Shown here: positions 1 through 11,725 of the stretch, piece by piece | How the letters are laid out: each line of letters opens with the position of its first letter | How positions within the stretch are numbered: the first letter of the stretch is position 1 | Assembly (NCBI RefSeq): GCF_014636235.1 | Contig: NZ_BMDZ01000011.1 | Location: 1 to 64,000 of the forward strand | Direction: 5' to 3' | Length of the DNA stretch: 64,000 nt | Source of the DNA: Tistrella bauzanensis | GTDB taxonomy: Bacteria > Pseudomonadota > Alphaproteobacteria > Tistrellales > Tistrellaceae | The notes under the pieces: model-generated | What the model saw: only the letters and a program-made list of their open reading frames with translations | What the model was told of the DNA's origin: nothing | Database searches by the model: none | Position numbers and translations under genes: made by a program

Positions 1-420
1 CGATCCGTTTCACAATGTCAAAGATCAGGGGCTACAAACCCCAGCGAACCCGAAGATCCGCCGCGCCCTCAGGCGCTCTCAGCCCATTTAAGAGCCGCGA
101 CCCATTTAAGGGCCTGTATTTCCTGGCCTTTCGGCCCCGTCCGGCGCCGCGTCAACCGCGCTGCCGTCTGGTGTGGGGCGGTTTATAAGGGTCCCCGCAC
201 ACACTGGCAACACCTTTTTTGACGGTTTTTCGACAGGACGGCGGCACTCCCTGACAGGCCATTGAAAAGGCTGGTGGAACCCGCCTGAATTATTCTGCGG
301 GCCGATCACCCGCCCCATGCATCATGCCCCCGCATCCTCTGTCACACCGCCCGGGGAACCGGGCCGGCCGGGAACTGGGCTGAACGGAAACCGGGCTGGC
401 ACAACAACGGACCGGCAGGG

Positions 421-468
421 CATCGGGCTGGCGGGACATCGGGCTGGCGGGGCATCGGACTGGCGGGA
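421..468. repeat. 16-bp tandem repeat, three copies
   Basis: Three adjacent copies of a 16-bp unit starting CATCGGGCTGGCGGG lie at 421-436, 437-452 and 453-468. The third has one substitution (CATCGGACTGG). Degenerate relatives (GGGCTGGC, GGACCGGC) continue on the left. The unit is not a multiple of three and no gene covers it, so this is a non-coding minisatellite. Confidence 0.85.
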
Positions 469-796
469 CAGGCTGTGACGATAGCGTGACCGCCCTCCCT
501 GCGCCCCGTGCCCGATCTGAGCGGCTGCGCACACAGATTGCCGGCGCGGCGCGGCGGACACTCAGGCCCCAAACAGGCTCGTGCCCTCATTCGCGCGTGT
601 ACGCATGCGAGGAACGCAGATCAAAACCGCCCCGTCGCGACATATGAGGCCGCGTGAAGTACGGTGTCCAAGTGATTAACGATACGTGGCTTTTTACGCT
701 TTCCGACCGCATTCGGACCTGCGACGATTTTGCCCGCGCGGAATACCCAACATCTCGTTGACACCCCCGTTTCGGTTGGGCACAGTGACACGAAGT

Positions 797-1004
797 CCAA
801 AACAAAGTCGTGAATGTTTTGGTCGCCTTTCCAACTGATCTCCGGCAACGGAGGCAGCGCGAATGGACTCGTCCAGATGGGTTTGTTCAACTGGAAAGAC
901 CTGCCTAACGGTGATTTTTCACCTGATCTCTGCCCCGGAATGTCAATCAGCATTCTTCGGGCTGCCTTTTCAAGGATGCGTCACCCTTTGACGGGTGATT
1001 TATT
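797..1004 (+). other. cluster of inverted repeats, possible structured RNA
   Basis: Four inverted repeats follow one another: CCAAAAC (797-803) with GTTTTGG (816-822); CTTTCCA (827-833) with TGGAAAG (892-898); GGTGA-TTTT-TCACC (910-923); and TCACCC-TTTGAC-GGGTGA (981-998) followed by TTTATT. The last two share complementary arms, so GGTGA at 910 could pair with either TCACC, and GGGTGA at 993 could pair with TCACC at 919. The final hairpin with its T-rich tail resembles a weak terminator. No known RNA family was recognised (not tmRNA, 6S, SRP RNA or RNase P RNA by their core motifs). This could equally be a chance set in low-GC DNA. Confidence 0.3.
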
Positions 1005-1258
1005 CCGGGAAAGCCGGCGGCCACACGCGGATATCAGGCGATCTGGCGCCGAATGAAGCGGTCCAGCCAACCGGGCCGAGCGGCGATGGCGTTCACGGCC
1101 GGAAAAGAGATGATCGGTTAAAAGTTAACGGGCACGTCCAGACTGGGGGCACGTCCAAAGTGATCGGGCGACGCATCTCGACCGGAAGGCCGCACAGGCG
1201 GTGCTGGCGGGTCGGGAGCACGCGATAAATGCGGGTTCAAGGACAAAGGGGCGACTAC

Positions 1259-2686
1259 ATGCGGTTCACCACCGACGGGTCTGGTGTGCGACAAACTCTG
1301 TTGGGCAGGACGATGGCGTATGCGGTCGCTGCCGTGATGGGGATAACGATCGCCGCCACTGCCTCTCCTTCCGTCGCCGCCGAGTACGTTGCCTTCGCCG
1401 ATCCGCTGGTCAACAGCTTCGACCCCTTCGACATGACCCTGCGCAGCGCCTCGGGCGCTGCCGGCCCCGAGATGCTCACCCGCCGCCTGCTGGACGAGCG
1501 CCTCGAACTCCGCACCCTGACGCCCTCGACCTCGTCGGCCGATCTGGGCCCGATCGTGCGCAGCGCCACGGTGGAGCGCGGCGACACCATGATTGACCTT
1601 CTGGTCCGCAACGGCGTTGCCCAGGACGACGCCTATGCGCTGGTCTCGTCGATGCGCAAGGTGTTCAATCCCCGCTCGCTGAAGGTTGGCCAGGAAGTCT
1701 CCCTGACGTTCCCGCGCCGCCGGGCAGACGGCAATCCCGGCCCGCTCTCGACGCTCGACCTGCCGATCGATGCCGAACGCCATGTCCGGGTGGAGCGCAG
1801 CGGTATCCAGACCAATTTCACCGCGGTCGAGGTTCGCAAGGAACTCAACCGTCAACTGGCGCTCGCCTCGGGCGAGATCCGTTCCAGCCTTTACGAAGCC
1901 GCCGCCGCCGCCAATCTGCCGGTATCGATGGTGTCGGAGCTGATCAAGCCGTTCTCTTATGACGTCGACTTCCAGCGCGACATTCAGCCGGGCGACCGCT
2001 TCGAGGTGCTGTATGAAAGCATGGTCGACGAGGGCGGCCGGGTGATCCGCACCGGAGCGATGCTGGCGGCGACCCTGGTGGTCGGCGGCCGGTCGCTGAC
2101 CCTGTATCGCTTCGACGACGACTGGTTCGATCCGAAGGGCAAGAGCGTCCGCAAGGCCCTGCTCCAGACCCCGATCGAGGGCGCGCGCCTGACCTCGGGC
2201 TTCGGCGCCCGCCGCCATCCGCTGCTCGGCTATACCAAGATGCACAAGGGCGTGGATTTCGGCGCCCCCACCGGCACGCCGATCATGGCCGCCGGTGAAG
2301 GTGTGGTCGAGAAGGCCGAATGGTTCAGCGGCTATGGCAGATATGTCCGCATCCGCCACAACGGTACCTATTCCACCGCCTATGCCCATATGAGCCGGAT
2401 CAACGTCAAGGCCGGCCAGAAGGTGAAGCAGGGCCAGGTGATCGGCGCCGTCGGCACCACCGGCAACTCGACCGGACCGCATCTGCATTATGAAGTGCTG
2501 GTCAACAAGGTGCAGGTGAACCCGAAGAGCATCAAGCTGCCCGTCGGCCGCACGCTGGCGGCCGCGGAGATGAAGAAATTCCGCCAGACCGTGGCTCAGG
2601 TCGAGAAGCAGGTCGCCAGCCTGCGCAGCTCGTCGGCGACCCTGGCCAGCAGCCGGTCGGCGACCCCGGGCCGGTCCACCGAGTGA
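1259..2686 (+). CDS. M23 family metallopeptidase (LytM-type)
   Basis: A secreted or membrane-anchored zinc endopeptidase of the M23/LytM family, expected to cut peptidoglycan cross-links or act as a divisome-type activator in the periplasm. Residues about 15-41 form a hydrophobic signal or anchor ending in SPSVAA. Around residues 105-150 is a LysM-like segment (VERGDTMIDLLVRNGV). The catalytic domain is C-terminal, with zinc ligands in HKGVDFG (about residue 330) and GPHLHYE (about residue 407), both intact. I chose the ATG at 1259 because AAGGGGC sits about 8 bases upstream; an in-frame ATG at 1229 lacks such a site. The 475-aa length fits the family. It is followed by a strong terminator, so it is probably monocistronic. 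The exact bond cut is not visible. Confidence 0.9.
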   Translation: MRFTTDGSGVRQTLLGRTMAYAVAAVMGITIAATASPSVAAEYVAFADPLVNSFDPFDMTLRSASGAAGPEMLTRRLLDERLELRTLTPSTSSADLGPIVRSATVERGDTMIDLLVRNGVAQDDAYALVSSMRKVFNPRSLKVGQEVSLTFPRRRADGNPGPLSTLDLPIDAERHVRVERSGIQTNFTAVEVRKELNRQLALASGEIRSSLYEAAAAANLPVSMVSELIKPFSYDVDFQRDIQPGDRFEVLYESMVDEGGRVIRTGAMLAATLVVGGRSLTLYRFDDDWFDPKGKSVRKALLQTPIEGARLTSGFGARRHPLLGYTKMHKGVDFGAPTGTPIMAAGEGVVEKAEWFSGYGRYVRIRHNGTYSTAYAHMSRINVKAGQKVKQGQVIGAVGTTGNSTGPHLHYEVLVNKVQVNPKSIKLPVGRTLAAAEMKKFRQTVAQVEKQVASLRSSSATLASSRSATPGRSTE

Positions 2687-2716
2687 TCTGAACCGACCGC
2701 ACCCGGTCCCTTGAAA

Positions 2717-2747
2717 AAGGCCCCGCTTCATGCCGAAGCGGGGCCTT
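2717..2747. terminator. bidirectional rho-independent terminator
   Basis: A 13-bp perfect stem (AAGGCCCCGCTTC with GAAGCGGGGCCTT) closes a 5-nt loop. On the plus strand it is followed by GTTTC, and on the minus strand by TTTTTC. It lies between the convergent M23 peptidase and clpB genes and can serve both. Confidence 0.9.
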
Positions 2748-2748
2748 G

Positions 2749-2799
2749 TTTCATTGGTGGCGGGGTTTCATTGGTGGCGGGGTTTCATTGGTGGCGGGG
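2749..2799. repeat. 17-bp tandem repeat, three perfect copies
   Basis: TTTCATTGGTGGCGGGG occurs three times head to tail at 2749-2765, 2766-2782 and 2783-2799. The first copy begins inside the T-rich tail of the terminator. It is non-coding, between terminator and clpB 3' end, and probably length-variable by slippage. Confidence 0.9.
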
Positions 2800-2856
2800 C
2801 GGTGACGATGGGGGCGGACGAAGCCGCCACCCCACCCCTCATGCAGCCGCCATGTC

Positions 2857-5454
<2,598 letters not shown>

Positions 5455-5643
5455 GGCCTCGACGTCCTCGTGGCGATCGTCCGATGGAAAGGCACCACCA
5501 TCCCGGAGGCTTGGCCCGCCGCTGCCAACAGCGCCCGGGCCGCGCCCTTCTGGCAACGGCTGGCCGACCGACAAACCGGCCATCGCGCGCCCCGCATGAT
5601 GCGGCAACGGCGGCCGGTGGGCCGGCTATCCCCGACCCACGGT

Positions 5644-5674
5644 CAATGTGGTGAACCGGCAACAGTCGTGCAAG
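5644..5674 (-). promoter_or_regulatory. candidate sigma-32-like promoter for clpB
   Basis: Read on the minus strand, CTTG (5674-5671) is followed after 19 bases by CCACATTG (5651-5644), resembling the CTTG / CCCCAT-T pattern of RpoH promoters. It lies about 190 bases upstream of clpB. Spacing and sequence are imperfect, so this is tentative. Confidence 0.25.
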
Positions 5675-5792
5675 ATCGTCTCGATCGATCCGCCGCCATC
5701 GGTATGATGGCTGGGTGCACGCCCGCACACCGTTGTCCTGCCGGCGCAGCCGCACGACCGGAGCCCCTGCCCCATATCAGGAGAACCGATCC

Positions 5793-6557
5793 ATGGCCGA
5801 TGGTGCCTTGATCGATATCAACCGCTTTCCGGTCAAGAGCCTGTCGGTCGACCGGCTTGAGACCTGCAGGCTGACGCCTGGTGCCGCGCTGCCGGCGGAT
5901 CGCCGCTTCGCCTTTGCCAAAATCGGCACCCAGCCCAATCCGTTCCAGCCGGAATGGCGCCCGAAGGCCGCCTTTCATGTGATGGTCACAGAGGCGCGCA
6001 TGGGGTCGATCGGCTGCCGCTATGACGAGGCCGCCGACCGGCTGGCCATCACCCTGCCCGATGGCGAGGCCATGGCCGGCCAGGGCACCGATCCGGATTT
6101 CGCGATCCGCGCCGGCCAGCTGGTGGCACGCCATCTGGGGCTGGCGCCCGCCAAGGCGCCGATGCTGGTGCGGATGGCCGAGAGCGCCTTGACCGACAAG
6201 CAGCGCCAGATGATCTCGGTCAGCAATCTGGCCAGCGCCCGCAGACTTGCCCGTGACATGGACCTGCCGGAGGTCGATCCGCTGCGCTTCCGCAACAACC
6301 TTCTGGTCGATCTGGGCACCGCCTGGATGGAGCGCGACCTGATCGGCCGGCGGTTGCGGATCGGCGATACGGTGCTGGAGGTCGTGGCTCAGGTCATCCG
6401 CTGCGCCGCCACCGAAATTCATCCCGGCACCGACCGGCGCGATCTGAAGATCGTCCAGGCGCTGACCGATCACTATGGCCATAAGGAATTCGGCGTGTTC
6501 ACGGTGGTGATCGAGGGCGGGGAGATCAGCCGCGGCATGGCGGTGACCATCGACTGA
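5793..6557 (+). CDS. MOSC domain protein
   Basis: A 254-aa stand-alone MOSC protein. An N-terminal MOSC_N-like beta-barrel part (IDINRFPVKSLSVDRL, residues 5-20) precedes the MOSC domain, which ends in the family pattern RCAATEIHPGTDRRDL ... HKEFGVFTVVIEGGEISRGM. The cysteine in RCAAT is the position that binds sulfur or molybdenum cofactor in molybdenum cofactor sulfurases and in mARC/YcbX-type enzymes. A role in Mo-cofactor-dependent N-hydroxylate reduction or sulfur transfer is inferred; no ferredoxin domain is attached. The ATG at 5793 has AGGAG nine bases upstream. The gene diverges from clpB and ends at a shared terminator with DUF4167. Confidence 0.85.
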   Translation: MADGALIDINRFPVKSLSVDRLETCRLTPGAALPADRRFAFAKIGTQPNPFQPEWRPKAAFHVMVTEARMGSIGCRYDEAADRLAITLPDGEAMAGQGTDPDFAIRAGQLVARHLGLAPAKAPMLVRMAESALTDKQRQMISVSNLASARRLARDMDLPEVDPLRFRNNLLVDLGTAWMERDLIGRRLRIGDTVLEVVAQVIRCAATEIHPGTDRRDLKIVQALTDHYGHKEFGVFTVVIEGGEISRGMAVTID

Positions 6558-6597
6558 TCAGCATCCCGCGCCCGCCCACAGACCCCATGCCAAAAAA

Positions 6598-6627
6598 ACG
6601 GCGCCACCGGATATCCGATGGCGCCGT
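6598..6627. terminator. rho-independent terminator between MOSC and DUF4167 genes
   Basis: ACGGCGCCA (6598-6606) pairs with TGGCGCCGT (6619-6627), and the loop itself holds the palindrome CGGATATCCG. A run of seven A precedes it, so on the minus strand the stem is followed by seven T. It is therefore a strong terminator for the DUF4167 gene and weaker for the MOSC gene. Confidence 0.85.
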
Positions 6628-6669
6628 TCGTCGTCGGGCCGGCAGGGCCGGCATCAGGCCTTCAGCCGG

Positions 6670-8136
6670 TCACGCGTCACCGCCATCGGCGGCATCATCG
6701 GCCTTGGTCCGCCGGGCGCGCGTCACGCGCTTGCGCGGCGCGGGCTTGTCCTCACCGCCCTCGGCCGCCGGTGCCGCTTCCGCCGACGCGGCGGCTTCAG
6801 CGATCTCGGCTGCGGTACGGCGACGACGGGTCGCGCGGGGCTTGGGCACTACGGCCTCACCCTCACCCTCGGCCGCCACAGCGGCAGCGCTGCGGCGTGG
6901 CGCCCGGGTCCGTACCGGCGGTTCCGCCGGCGCAGCTTCCGCCGGGGCCGGGGCGGCGGCAGGCGTCGGAGCCGGGGCCGGTGCGGGCGTGGGAGCCGGT
7001 GCGGGGGCCGGAGCCGGTGCGGGCGTCGGAGCCGGTGCGGGGGCCGGTGTGGGAACCGGTGCCGGCGCCGCGGGCTGGGTCGGAACAGGCGCCGGGGCCG
7101 GGTCGATCATGTCGCCAGCAGGCCGCCGCTCAACCCGTGGCGCATCGCCGGTGAACAGATCGCCGCCGGTGTCGGGCCGGGCCGCGACCTCACCGCCCTC
7201 GCGCTCGTCACGACCTTCGCCGCGATTGCCCCGGCGTCCACGCCGCCGGCGGCCACCGCGGTCGTCGTCGCCCCGCTCGATGCGATCGGGACGATCGCCA
7301 CGCTCGGGACGATCCGCCCGTTCGGCACGCTCGGGTCGTTCAGTGCGGTCGGGTCGTTCAGTGCGGTCGGGTCGTTCAGTGCGATCAGGTCGTTCACTGC
7401 GATCGGGCCGGTCGACACGTTCAGGCCGGTCGCCGCGCTCAACGCGCTCGGATCGGTCGACGCGCTCGGTTCGGTCGACGCGCTCGGGCCGGTCGACGCG
7501 CTCGGGCCGGTCGACGCGCTCGGGCCGGTCGACGCGCTCGGGCCGGTCACCACGATCGGGCCGGTCACCCCGGTCCACGCGCTCACCGCGATCGGCACGC
7601 TCGAAGCGATCGCCACGGTCGGTACGCTCGCCACGGTCGAAACGCTCGCCCCGCTCCGGACGGTCGCCGCGATCGAAGCGGCCGTTGCGATCACCGCGAT
7701 CGAAGCGGTCGCCGCCACGATCCGGGCCCCGGTCGCCGGCATCGTCGTCGCCGTCGCCCTGGTCGCCATCATTGTCGTCGTCATCGGACTCGCCATCAGG
7801 CCCGCCGCGGCTGAACCGGTCGGGGACCGGACGGGTCTCGGGAACCCGATCGGCATCCTGGGTGCCATTCAGCAGGCGCAGATAGTGTTCGGCATGCTGC
7901 AGGAAGCTCTCTGCCAGCACCCGGTCACCCGACGACGAGGCATCGCGCGCCGCCGCCAGATAACGGTCGATGATCTGAGACAGATTGCCCTTGAACTTGC
8001 CGGCCGGGCCGTTGCTTTCGAATATCCGGTTGCGATTGACCGGCTGTTGCGGCCGCGGACGTCCGCTGCCACCACTGCCACCGCCACTCTGCTGGCGCCC
8101 CATGCGTGTCCGCTTGGAATTCGGGCCGTTCCTCAT
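6670..8136 (-). CDS. DUF4167 protein with long Arg/Asp repeat region
   Basis: The N-terminal 95 residues (RNRIFESNGPAGKFKG ... AESFLQHAEHYLRLL) are the DUF4167 domain found across Alphaproteobacteria, usually between prmC and clpB, as here. The remaining 390 residues are low complexity: an Asp-rich stretch, then about 150 residues of Arg/Asp/Glu-rich hexapeptide-like repeats (RPERVD, RPDRTE), a Pro-Ala linker, and a basic C-terminus (RATRRRRT, KRVTRARRTK). The overall look is of an intrinsically disordered RNA- or nucleic-acid-associated protein; that function is inference and the family is uncharacterised. At 488 aa it is longer than most homologues I know (often 200-300), and the excess is the repeats. 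A strong terminator follows. Confidence 0.85.
   Translation of the reverse strand: MRNGPNSKRTRMGRQQSGGGSGGSGRPRPQQPVNRNRIFESNGPAGKFKGNLSQIIDRYLAAARDASSSGDRVLAESFLQHAEHYLRLLNGTQDADRVPETRPVPDRFSRGGPDGESDDDDNDGDQGDGDDDAGDRGPDRGGDRFDRGDRNGRFDRGDRPERGERFDRGERTDRGDRFERADRGERVDRGDRPDRGDRPERVDRPERVDRPERVDRPERVDRTERVDRSERVERGDRPERVDRPDRSERPDRTERPDRTERPDRTERPERAERADRPERGDRPDRIERGDDDRGGRRRRGRRGNRGEGRDEREGGEVAARPDTGGDLFTGDAPRVERRPAGDMIDPAPAPVPTQPAAPAPVPTPAPAPAPTPAPAPAPAPAPTPAPAPAPTPAAAPAPAEAAPAEPPVRTRAPRRSAAAVAAEGEGEAVVPKPRATRRRRTAAEIAEAAASAEAAPAAEGGEDKPAPRKRVTRARRTKADDAADGGDA
7333..7544 (-). repeat. 18-bp in-frame repeats inside the DUF4167 gene
   Basis: Two 18-bp families encode hexapeptides. Four copies of GGGTCGTTCAGTGCGGTC (two perfect, two variant) lie at 7333-7404. 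Five copies of GGTCGACGCGCTCGGGCC (first copy variant) lie at 7455-7544. Both keep the reading frame and give RTERPD- and RPERVD-type units, which points to repeat expansion within the gene. Confidence 0.85.
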
Positions 8137-8400
8137 GTCAGTCCAAGCCGTCCTATCTGTTCAAGGCCGGTCATGCCGGCAGTGTTCAAGGCCGGGCAAG
8201 CCGGCAGTTCGGTGACGTCCGCGCCAGGCTTTGGCGGGGTCCGGTCTGAAATCATGTCCAGAAGCGGCCAGCACGATACAGTGCGCATTCGACCATGGGT
8301 CCGCGAGGCACCAGGCGATCACGGGCAGGTATCACCAGGGTCGAATCCGGCCGCGGGGCCGCTCGGGTCACACAGAGCCGTTCAGATCCCACAGAGCCGT
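8137..8400. other. intergenic region between prmC and DUF4167
   Basis: No gene is seen here. Near-duplicate motifs occur: GTTCAAGGCCGG appears twice around 8159-8193, each followed by a GCCGGCAGT-type half, and CACAGAGCCGTTCAG appears twice around 8371-8402. The second of the latter pair runs into the 3' end of prmC. These may help end prmC transcription or start the DUF4167 transcript, but no clear promoter or terminator is visible. Confidence 0.4.
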
Positions 8401-9321
8401 TCAGGCCGCCGGGCTCATAGCATGCCGCGCCGTAACGCAGCGCGCGATATGGCCAAGATCGTTCCGTACAGAAGTCATCAGTCCCTGATCGGCCAGAAGG
8501 CGCTCCACATCCAGCGCCTGTCCCAATCCGATCTCGATGCATGCGAACCCATCGGGGCGCAGCAGACGGGCAATCCCGGGTGCCAGCACCCTGTATGCCG
8601 CGAGCCCGTCATCTCCGCCATCCAGCGCAAGATGCGGCTCGTGCCGCGCAACCTCCGGATCAAGGGTCCGGATTTCTCCGCTAGGTATATAAGGCGGATT
8701 GGACAGGATCAAGTCGAATGCGCCGGCCTCACATCCCGTCGCCGCCAGACAGGATGCCCAATCCGACACCACCACCAGCGCCCGCCCGGGGGCGATGCGG
8801 TCCAGATTGCGGCGGGCGATACGGGCGGCGGCGGGGGAACGGTCGATGGCGATCGCCCGCGCCTCAGGCAGTTCCGACAGCAGCGCCGCCGGCAGGCAAC
8901 CCGATCCGGTGCCCAGATCCAGCACCCGCCACGGATAGCCGTGTCCGCGACCGTCGGCATCGACGAAGTCCAGCATCGCGTCGATCAGGGTCTCGGTGTC
9001 GGGACGGGGGGTGAGCACATCGGCGGTGACGTCGATGTCGAGCGTCCAGAACCCCCGGCTGCCCAGGATCTGCGACAACGGTTCGCGCGCCAGCCGGCGG
9101 GCCAGCATCGTCTCCGCGACCATCAGTTGCGCCGGCCGCACCGCCGTGGCGCCCTGCAACCGGAGGGCCGCCCGGTCGAGCCCGGTTGCGGCCTCGGTGA
9201 TCATCCGTGCCTCAAGCCCGGCATCATCTCCGGCCACCGGCCGCAGGGCCATCGTCAACCGGCAACGCAAGCTATCCGCAGTGCGGGCTATGCCGCGCGC
9301 GTCACCGTCGCCGGTGGTCAT
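8401..9321 (-). CDS. prmC: PrmC release factor glutamine methyltransferase
   Basis: Methylates the glutamine of the GGQ motif of release factors 1 and 2 with S-adenosylmethionine. The helical N-domain (residues 1-95) carries [10 protein letters not shown]. The Rossmann methyltransferase has the SAM site [15 protein letters not shown] (about 130-145) and the diagnostic NPPY motif ([10 protein letters not shown], about 205-215). At 306 aa it is slightly longer than E. coli PrmC. Its start codon overlaps the stop of prfA by four bases (ATGA), so enzyme and substrate are translationally coupled. Confidence 0.97.
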   Translation of the reverse strand: MTTGDGDARGIARTADSLRCRLTMALRPVAGDDAGLEARMITEAATGLDRAALRLQGATAVRPAQLMVAETMLARRLAREPLSQILGSRGFWTLDIDVTADVLTPRPDTETLIDAMLDFVDADGRGHGYPWRVLDLGTGSGCLPAALLSELPEARAIAIDRSPAAARIARRNLDRIAPGRALVVVSDWASCLAATGCEAGAFDLILSNPPYIPSGEIRTLDPEVARHEPHLALDGGDDGLAAYRVLAPGIARLLRPDGFACIEIGLGQALDVERLLADQGLMTSVRNDLGHIARCVTARHAMSPAA

Positions 9322-10409
9322 GCGGCGGCCTCGTCATCAAGCATCGCCAGCCGTGCCGCCTGATCCTCGGTGATCAGCGCCTCGATCAACTCGCCCACCG
9401 CCTCGCCGGCGATCACCTTGTCCAACTTGTACAGGGTCAGGCCGATCCGGTGGTCTGTCACCCGGTTCTGCGGGAAATTATAAGTGCGGATCCGTTCCGA
9501 CCGGTCGCCGGAGCCGACCAGGCCGCGACGCTCGGCGGCACGAGCTTCCGACGCCTGGTCGCGGGCCTGCTCGAACAGCCGCGCACGCAGGATCTTCAGG
9601 GCCTTGGCGCGGTTCTTGTGCTGCGACCGTTCATCCTGCTGCACCACCACCAGCCCGGTCGGCACATGGGTGATGCGCACGGCGCTGTCGGTGGTGTTGA
9701 CATGCTGGCCGCCGGCGCCGCTGGCCCGGAAGACATCGATCTTCAGGTCGCCGGTATCGATGGCGACATCGACCTCTTCCGCCTCGGGCAGAACCGCCAC
9801 GGTCGCGGCCGAGGTATGGATCCGGCCCTGCGCCTCGGTTTCCGGCACCCGCTGCACCCGGTGCACGCCGCTTTCGAATTTCATCCGGCCATAGACGCCG
9901 GCGCCCTCGATCTCCGCCACGACCTCGCGGAAGCCGCCAAGATCACTGTCGCTGGCCTGCATCAGGGTCATCCGCCAGCCCATCTCCTGAGCGAAGCGTT
10001 GATACATGCGGTACAGATCGGCGGCGAACAGCGCCGCCTCGTCGCCGCCGGTGCCGGCGCGGATTTCCAGAATGGCGCTGCGGTCGTCGGCCTCGTCGCG
10101 CGGCAGCAGCATCAGCCGCACGGCGCGGTCCAGGGCGGCCGCCTCACTGGCCAGCGCCGCGATCTCGTCTTCGGCCAGCGCCCGCATCTCGGCGTCCTGG
10201 CCGGCCTCCCGCGCCAGCCGGCGGGCATCCTCCAACTCGCGGGTCAGGATCCGGCGGCGGCGGACGGCGCCGGCCAGCTCGTCCAGGCCGGCGAACTCGC
10301 GGCTCAGCCGCACGAAATCAGCCGATCCCGCCAGAGCCGGATCAGCCAGCCGCGCCGCCAGTTCCTCGTGCCGGCGCAACACCTGATCGAGTTTGGCGTC
10401 GATGCTCAT
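9318..10409 (-). CDS. prfA: peptide chain release factor 1
   Basis: Recognises UAA and UAG stop codons and triggers peptide release on the ribosome. The 363-aa protein has the usual N-terminal coiled helices, the codon-reading domain, and the catalytic GGQ in [15 protein letters not shown] (about residue 235). The N-terminal [17 protein letters not shown] is normal for the family. It overlaps hisS upstream and prmC downstream by four bases each, forming a coupled hisS-prfA-prmC unit. Confidence 0.98.
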   Translation of the reverse strand: MSIDAKLDQVLRRHEELAARLADPALAGSADFVRLSREFAGLDELAGAVRRRRILTRELEDARRLAREAGQDAEMRALAEDEIAALASEAAALDRAVRLMLLPRDEADDRSAILEIRAGTGGDEAALFAADLYRMYQRFAQEMGWRMTLMQASDSDLGGFREVVAEIEGAGVYGRMKFESGVHRVQRVPETEAQGRIHTSAATVAVLPEAEEVDVAIDTGDLKIDVFRASGAGGQHVNTTDSAVRITHVPTGLVVVQQDERSQHKNRAKALKILRARLFEQARDQASEARAAERRGLVGSGDRSERIRTYNFPQNRVTDHRIGLTLYKLDKVIAGEAVGELIEALITEDQAARLAMLDDEAAA

Positions 10410-11695
10410 CCGTGCTGCACGGCCAGCCGGTCGACCAGATCGGCCAGCGCCACCTCGGTCTGGCCGCCCTCGTCCAGATCCTTCACCTGGGCGACACCGC
10501 GGGCCAGTTCGTCATCACCGAAGATCACCGCCCGCGCGGCACCGATCTTGTCGGCCCGCTTCATCCGCTTCTTCAGATTGCCGCCATAACCCAGATCGAC
10601 CACCACGCCCGCGCGCCGCAGACTGCGGGCCAGAACCAGCGCCTCGGCCTCGGCGGCACCGCCCAGCGGCACCAGCGCCACCGGACGCGGCGCCACCGCG
10701 CGCGGCTCGGCCAGCATCGACAGCCGCTCGACACCGGCCGCCCAGCCGACACCGGGGGTCTCGGCGCCGCCCATCTGGCCCATCAGACCGTCATAGCGGC
10801 CGCCGGCCAGCACGGTGCCCTGCGATCCAAGCCGCTCGGTCACGAATTCGAAGGTGGTGTGGCAATAGTAATCAAGCCCGCGCACCAGGAACGGGTTGCG
10901 GCGATAGCCGATGCCCAGCCGGTCGAGGCCCGCCAGAACGGTCGCGAAGAAATCGGCGGCATGGGGGGTGAGATAATCGTCGAAGCGCGGTGCATCGGCC
11001 ACCACCGCCCGGTCGCCGGCATCCTTGCTGTCCAAGACCCGCAACGGGTTGCGGTGCAGGCGCTCGCGGCTGTCGTCGGAGAGCTGGTCGATATGGGCTT
11101 CCAGATAGGCGACCAGAGCCGTGCGATAGGCGTTGCGGCTGTCCATGTCGCCGATGGTGTTGATCTCCAGCACCGTGTCGCCCATCACCCCCAGCCGGTC
11201 GAGCAGATCGGCGCCCAGGGTGATCACCTCGATATCGCCGGCGGGTTCCGCCACGCCCAGCAGTTCCACGCCGATCTGGTGAAACTGGCGCATCCGGCCC
11301 TTCTGCGGCCGCTCATAACGGAACATCGGGCCGCGATAGAAGTATTTCAGCGGCACCGATTGCAGCAGACCCGCCGACATCACCGCGCGAGCCACACCGG
11401 CCGTGCCTTCAGGCCGCAGGGTCAGCCCCTCGCCGCCACGGTCGTTGAAGGTGTACATCTCCTTCGACACCACGTCGGAGGTGTCGCCCAGCGTGCGCTT
11501 GAAGACCTCGGTGAATTCGAAGATCGGGGTCGCGATCTCGCCATAGCCATAGGTGGTGCCGACCTCGGCAACCGCGTCGAAGACATTGCGATAGCGCGGC
11601 ATCTCGTCGGGCAGGATGTCGTGGGTGCCGCGCACCGACTGCAACTTGGCCAAGGCTTTGGTCTCCGTAAGGCGTGGTCTCGGATCAGGGGGCAT
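10406..11695 (-). CDS. hisS: histidyl-tRNA synthetase
   Basis: Class II aminoacyl-tRNA synthetase charging tRNA-His. It shows [12 protein letters not shown] near the N-terminus, motif 2 region ([21 protein letters not shown]), the histidine-binding [12 protein letters not shown], motif 3 (AAGVERLSM), and a C-terminal anticodon-binding domain. Its 429 aa matches the bacterial form. The ATG at 11695 leaves about 18 extra residues before the conserved block, so a slightly later start is possible. It sits 30 bases after ispG and overlaps prfA by ATGA. Confidence 0.97.
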   Translation of the reverse strand: MPPDPRPRLTETKALAKLQSVRGTHDILPDEMPRYRNVFDAVAEVGTTYGYGEIATPIFEFTEVFKRTLGDTSDVVSKEMYTFNDRGGEGLTLRPEGTAGVARAVMSAGLLQSVPLKYFYRGPMFRYERPQKGRMRQFHQIGVELLGVAEPAGDIEVITLGADLLDRLGVMGDTVLEINTIGDMDSRNAYRTALVAYLEAHIDQLSDDSRERLHRNPLRVLDSKDAGDRAVVADAPRFDDYLTPHAADFFATVLAGLDRLGIGYRRNPFLVRGLDYYCHTTFEFVTERLGSQGTVLAGGRYDGLMGQMGGAETPGVGWAAGVERLSMLAEPRAVAPRPVALVPLGGAAEAEALVLARSLRRAGVVVDLGYGGNLKKRMKRADKIGAARAVIFGDDELARGVAQVKDLDEGGQTEVALADLVDRLAVQHG

Positions 11696-11725
11696 GCCGA
11701 GGCAGGCAAGGTTGAGCGGGGCGGT

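Larger units (their letters stand above)
1..1258. other. gene-free leader region
   Basis: I see no convincing gene in this 1.26-kb stretch. The open frames present are short, overlap each other on both strands, and match no family I recognise. It contains a repeated decamer CCCATTTAAG (83-92 and 101-110), a 16-bp tandem repeat (421-468), and from about 590 to 1010 a stretch visibly less GC-rich than the genes around it, with several inverted repeats. A TTGACA hexamer lies at 758-763, but the sequence 17 bp downstream (CACAGT) is a poor -10 box. The segment just before 1259 must hold the expression signals of the M23 peptidase gene. Confidence 0.6.

Noticed and set aside
758..786. TTGACA promoter
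   Set aside because: The -35 hexamer is perfect, but the sequence at 17-bp spacing (CACAGT) is not a credible -10 box.
290..1056. Several 70-110-codon frames in the leader region on both strands
   Set aside because: They overlap each other, lack ribosome sites, use atypical codons and match no family.
6587..7885. Plus-strand frame rich in Ser-Arg repeats, like an SR protein
   Set aside because: It is the complement of the DUF4167 Arg/Asp repeats. The minus strand has the conserved domain, the start and the terminator.
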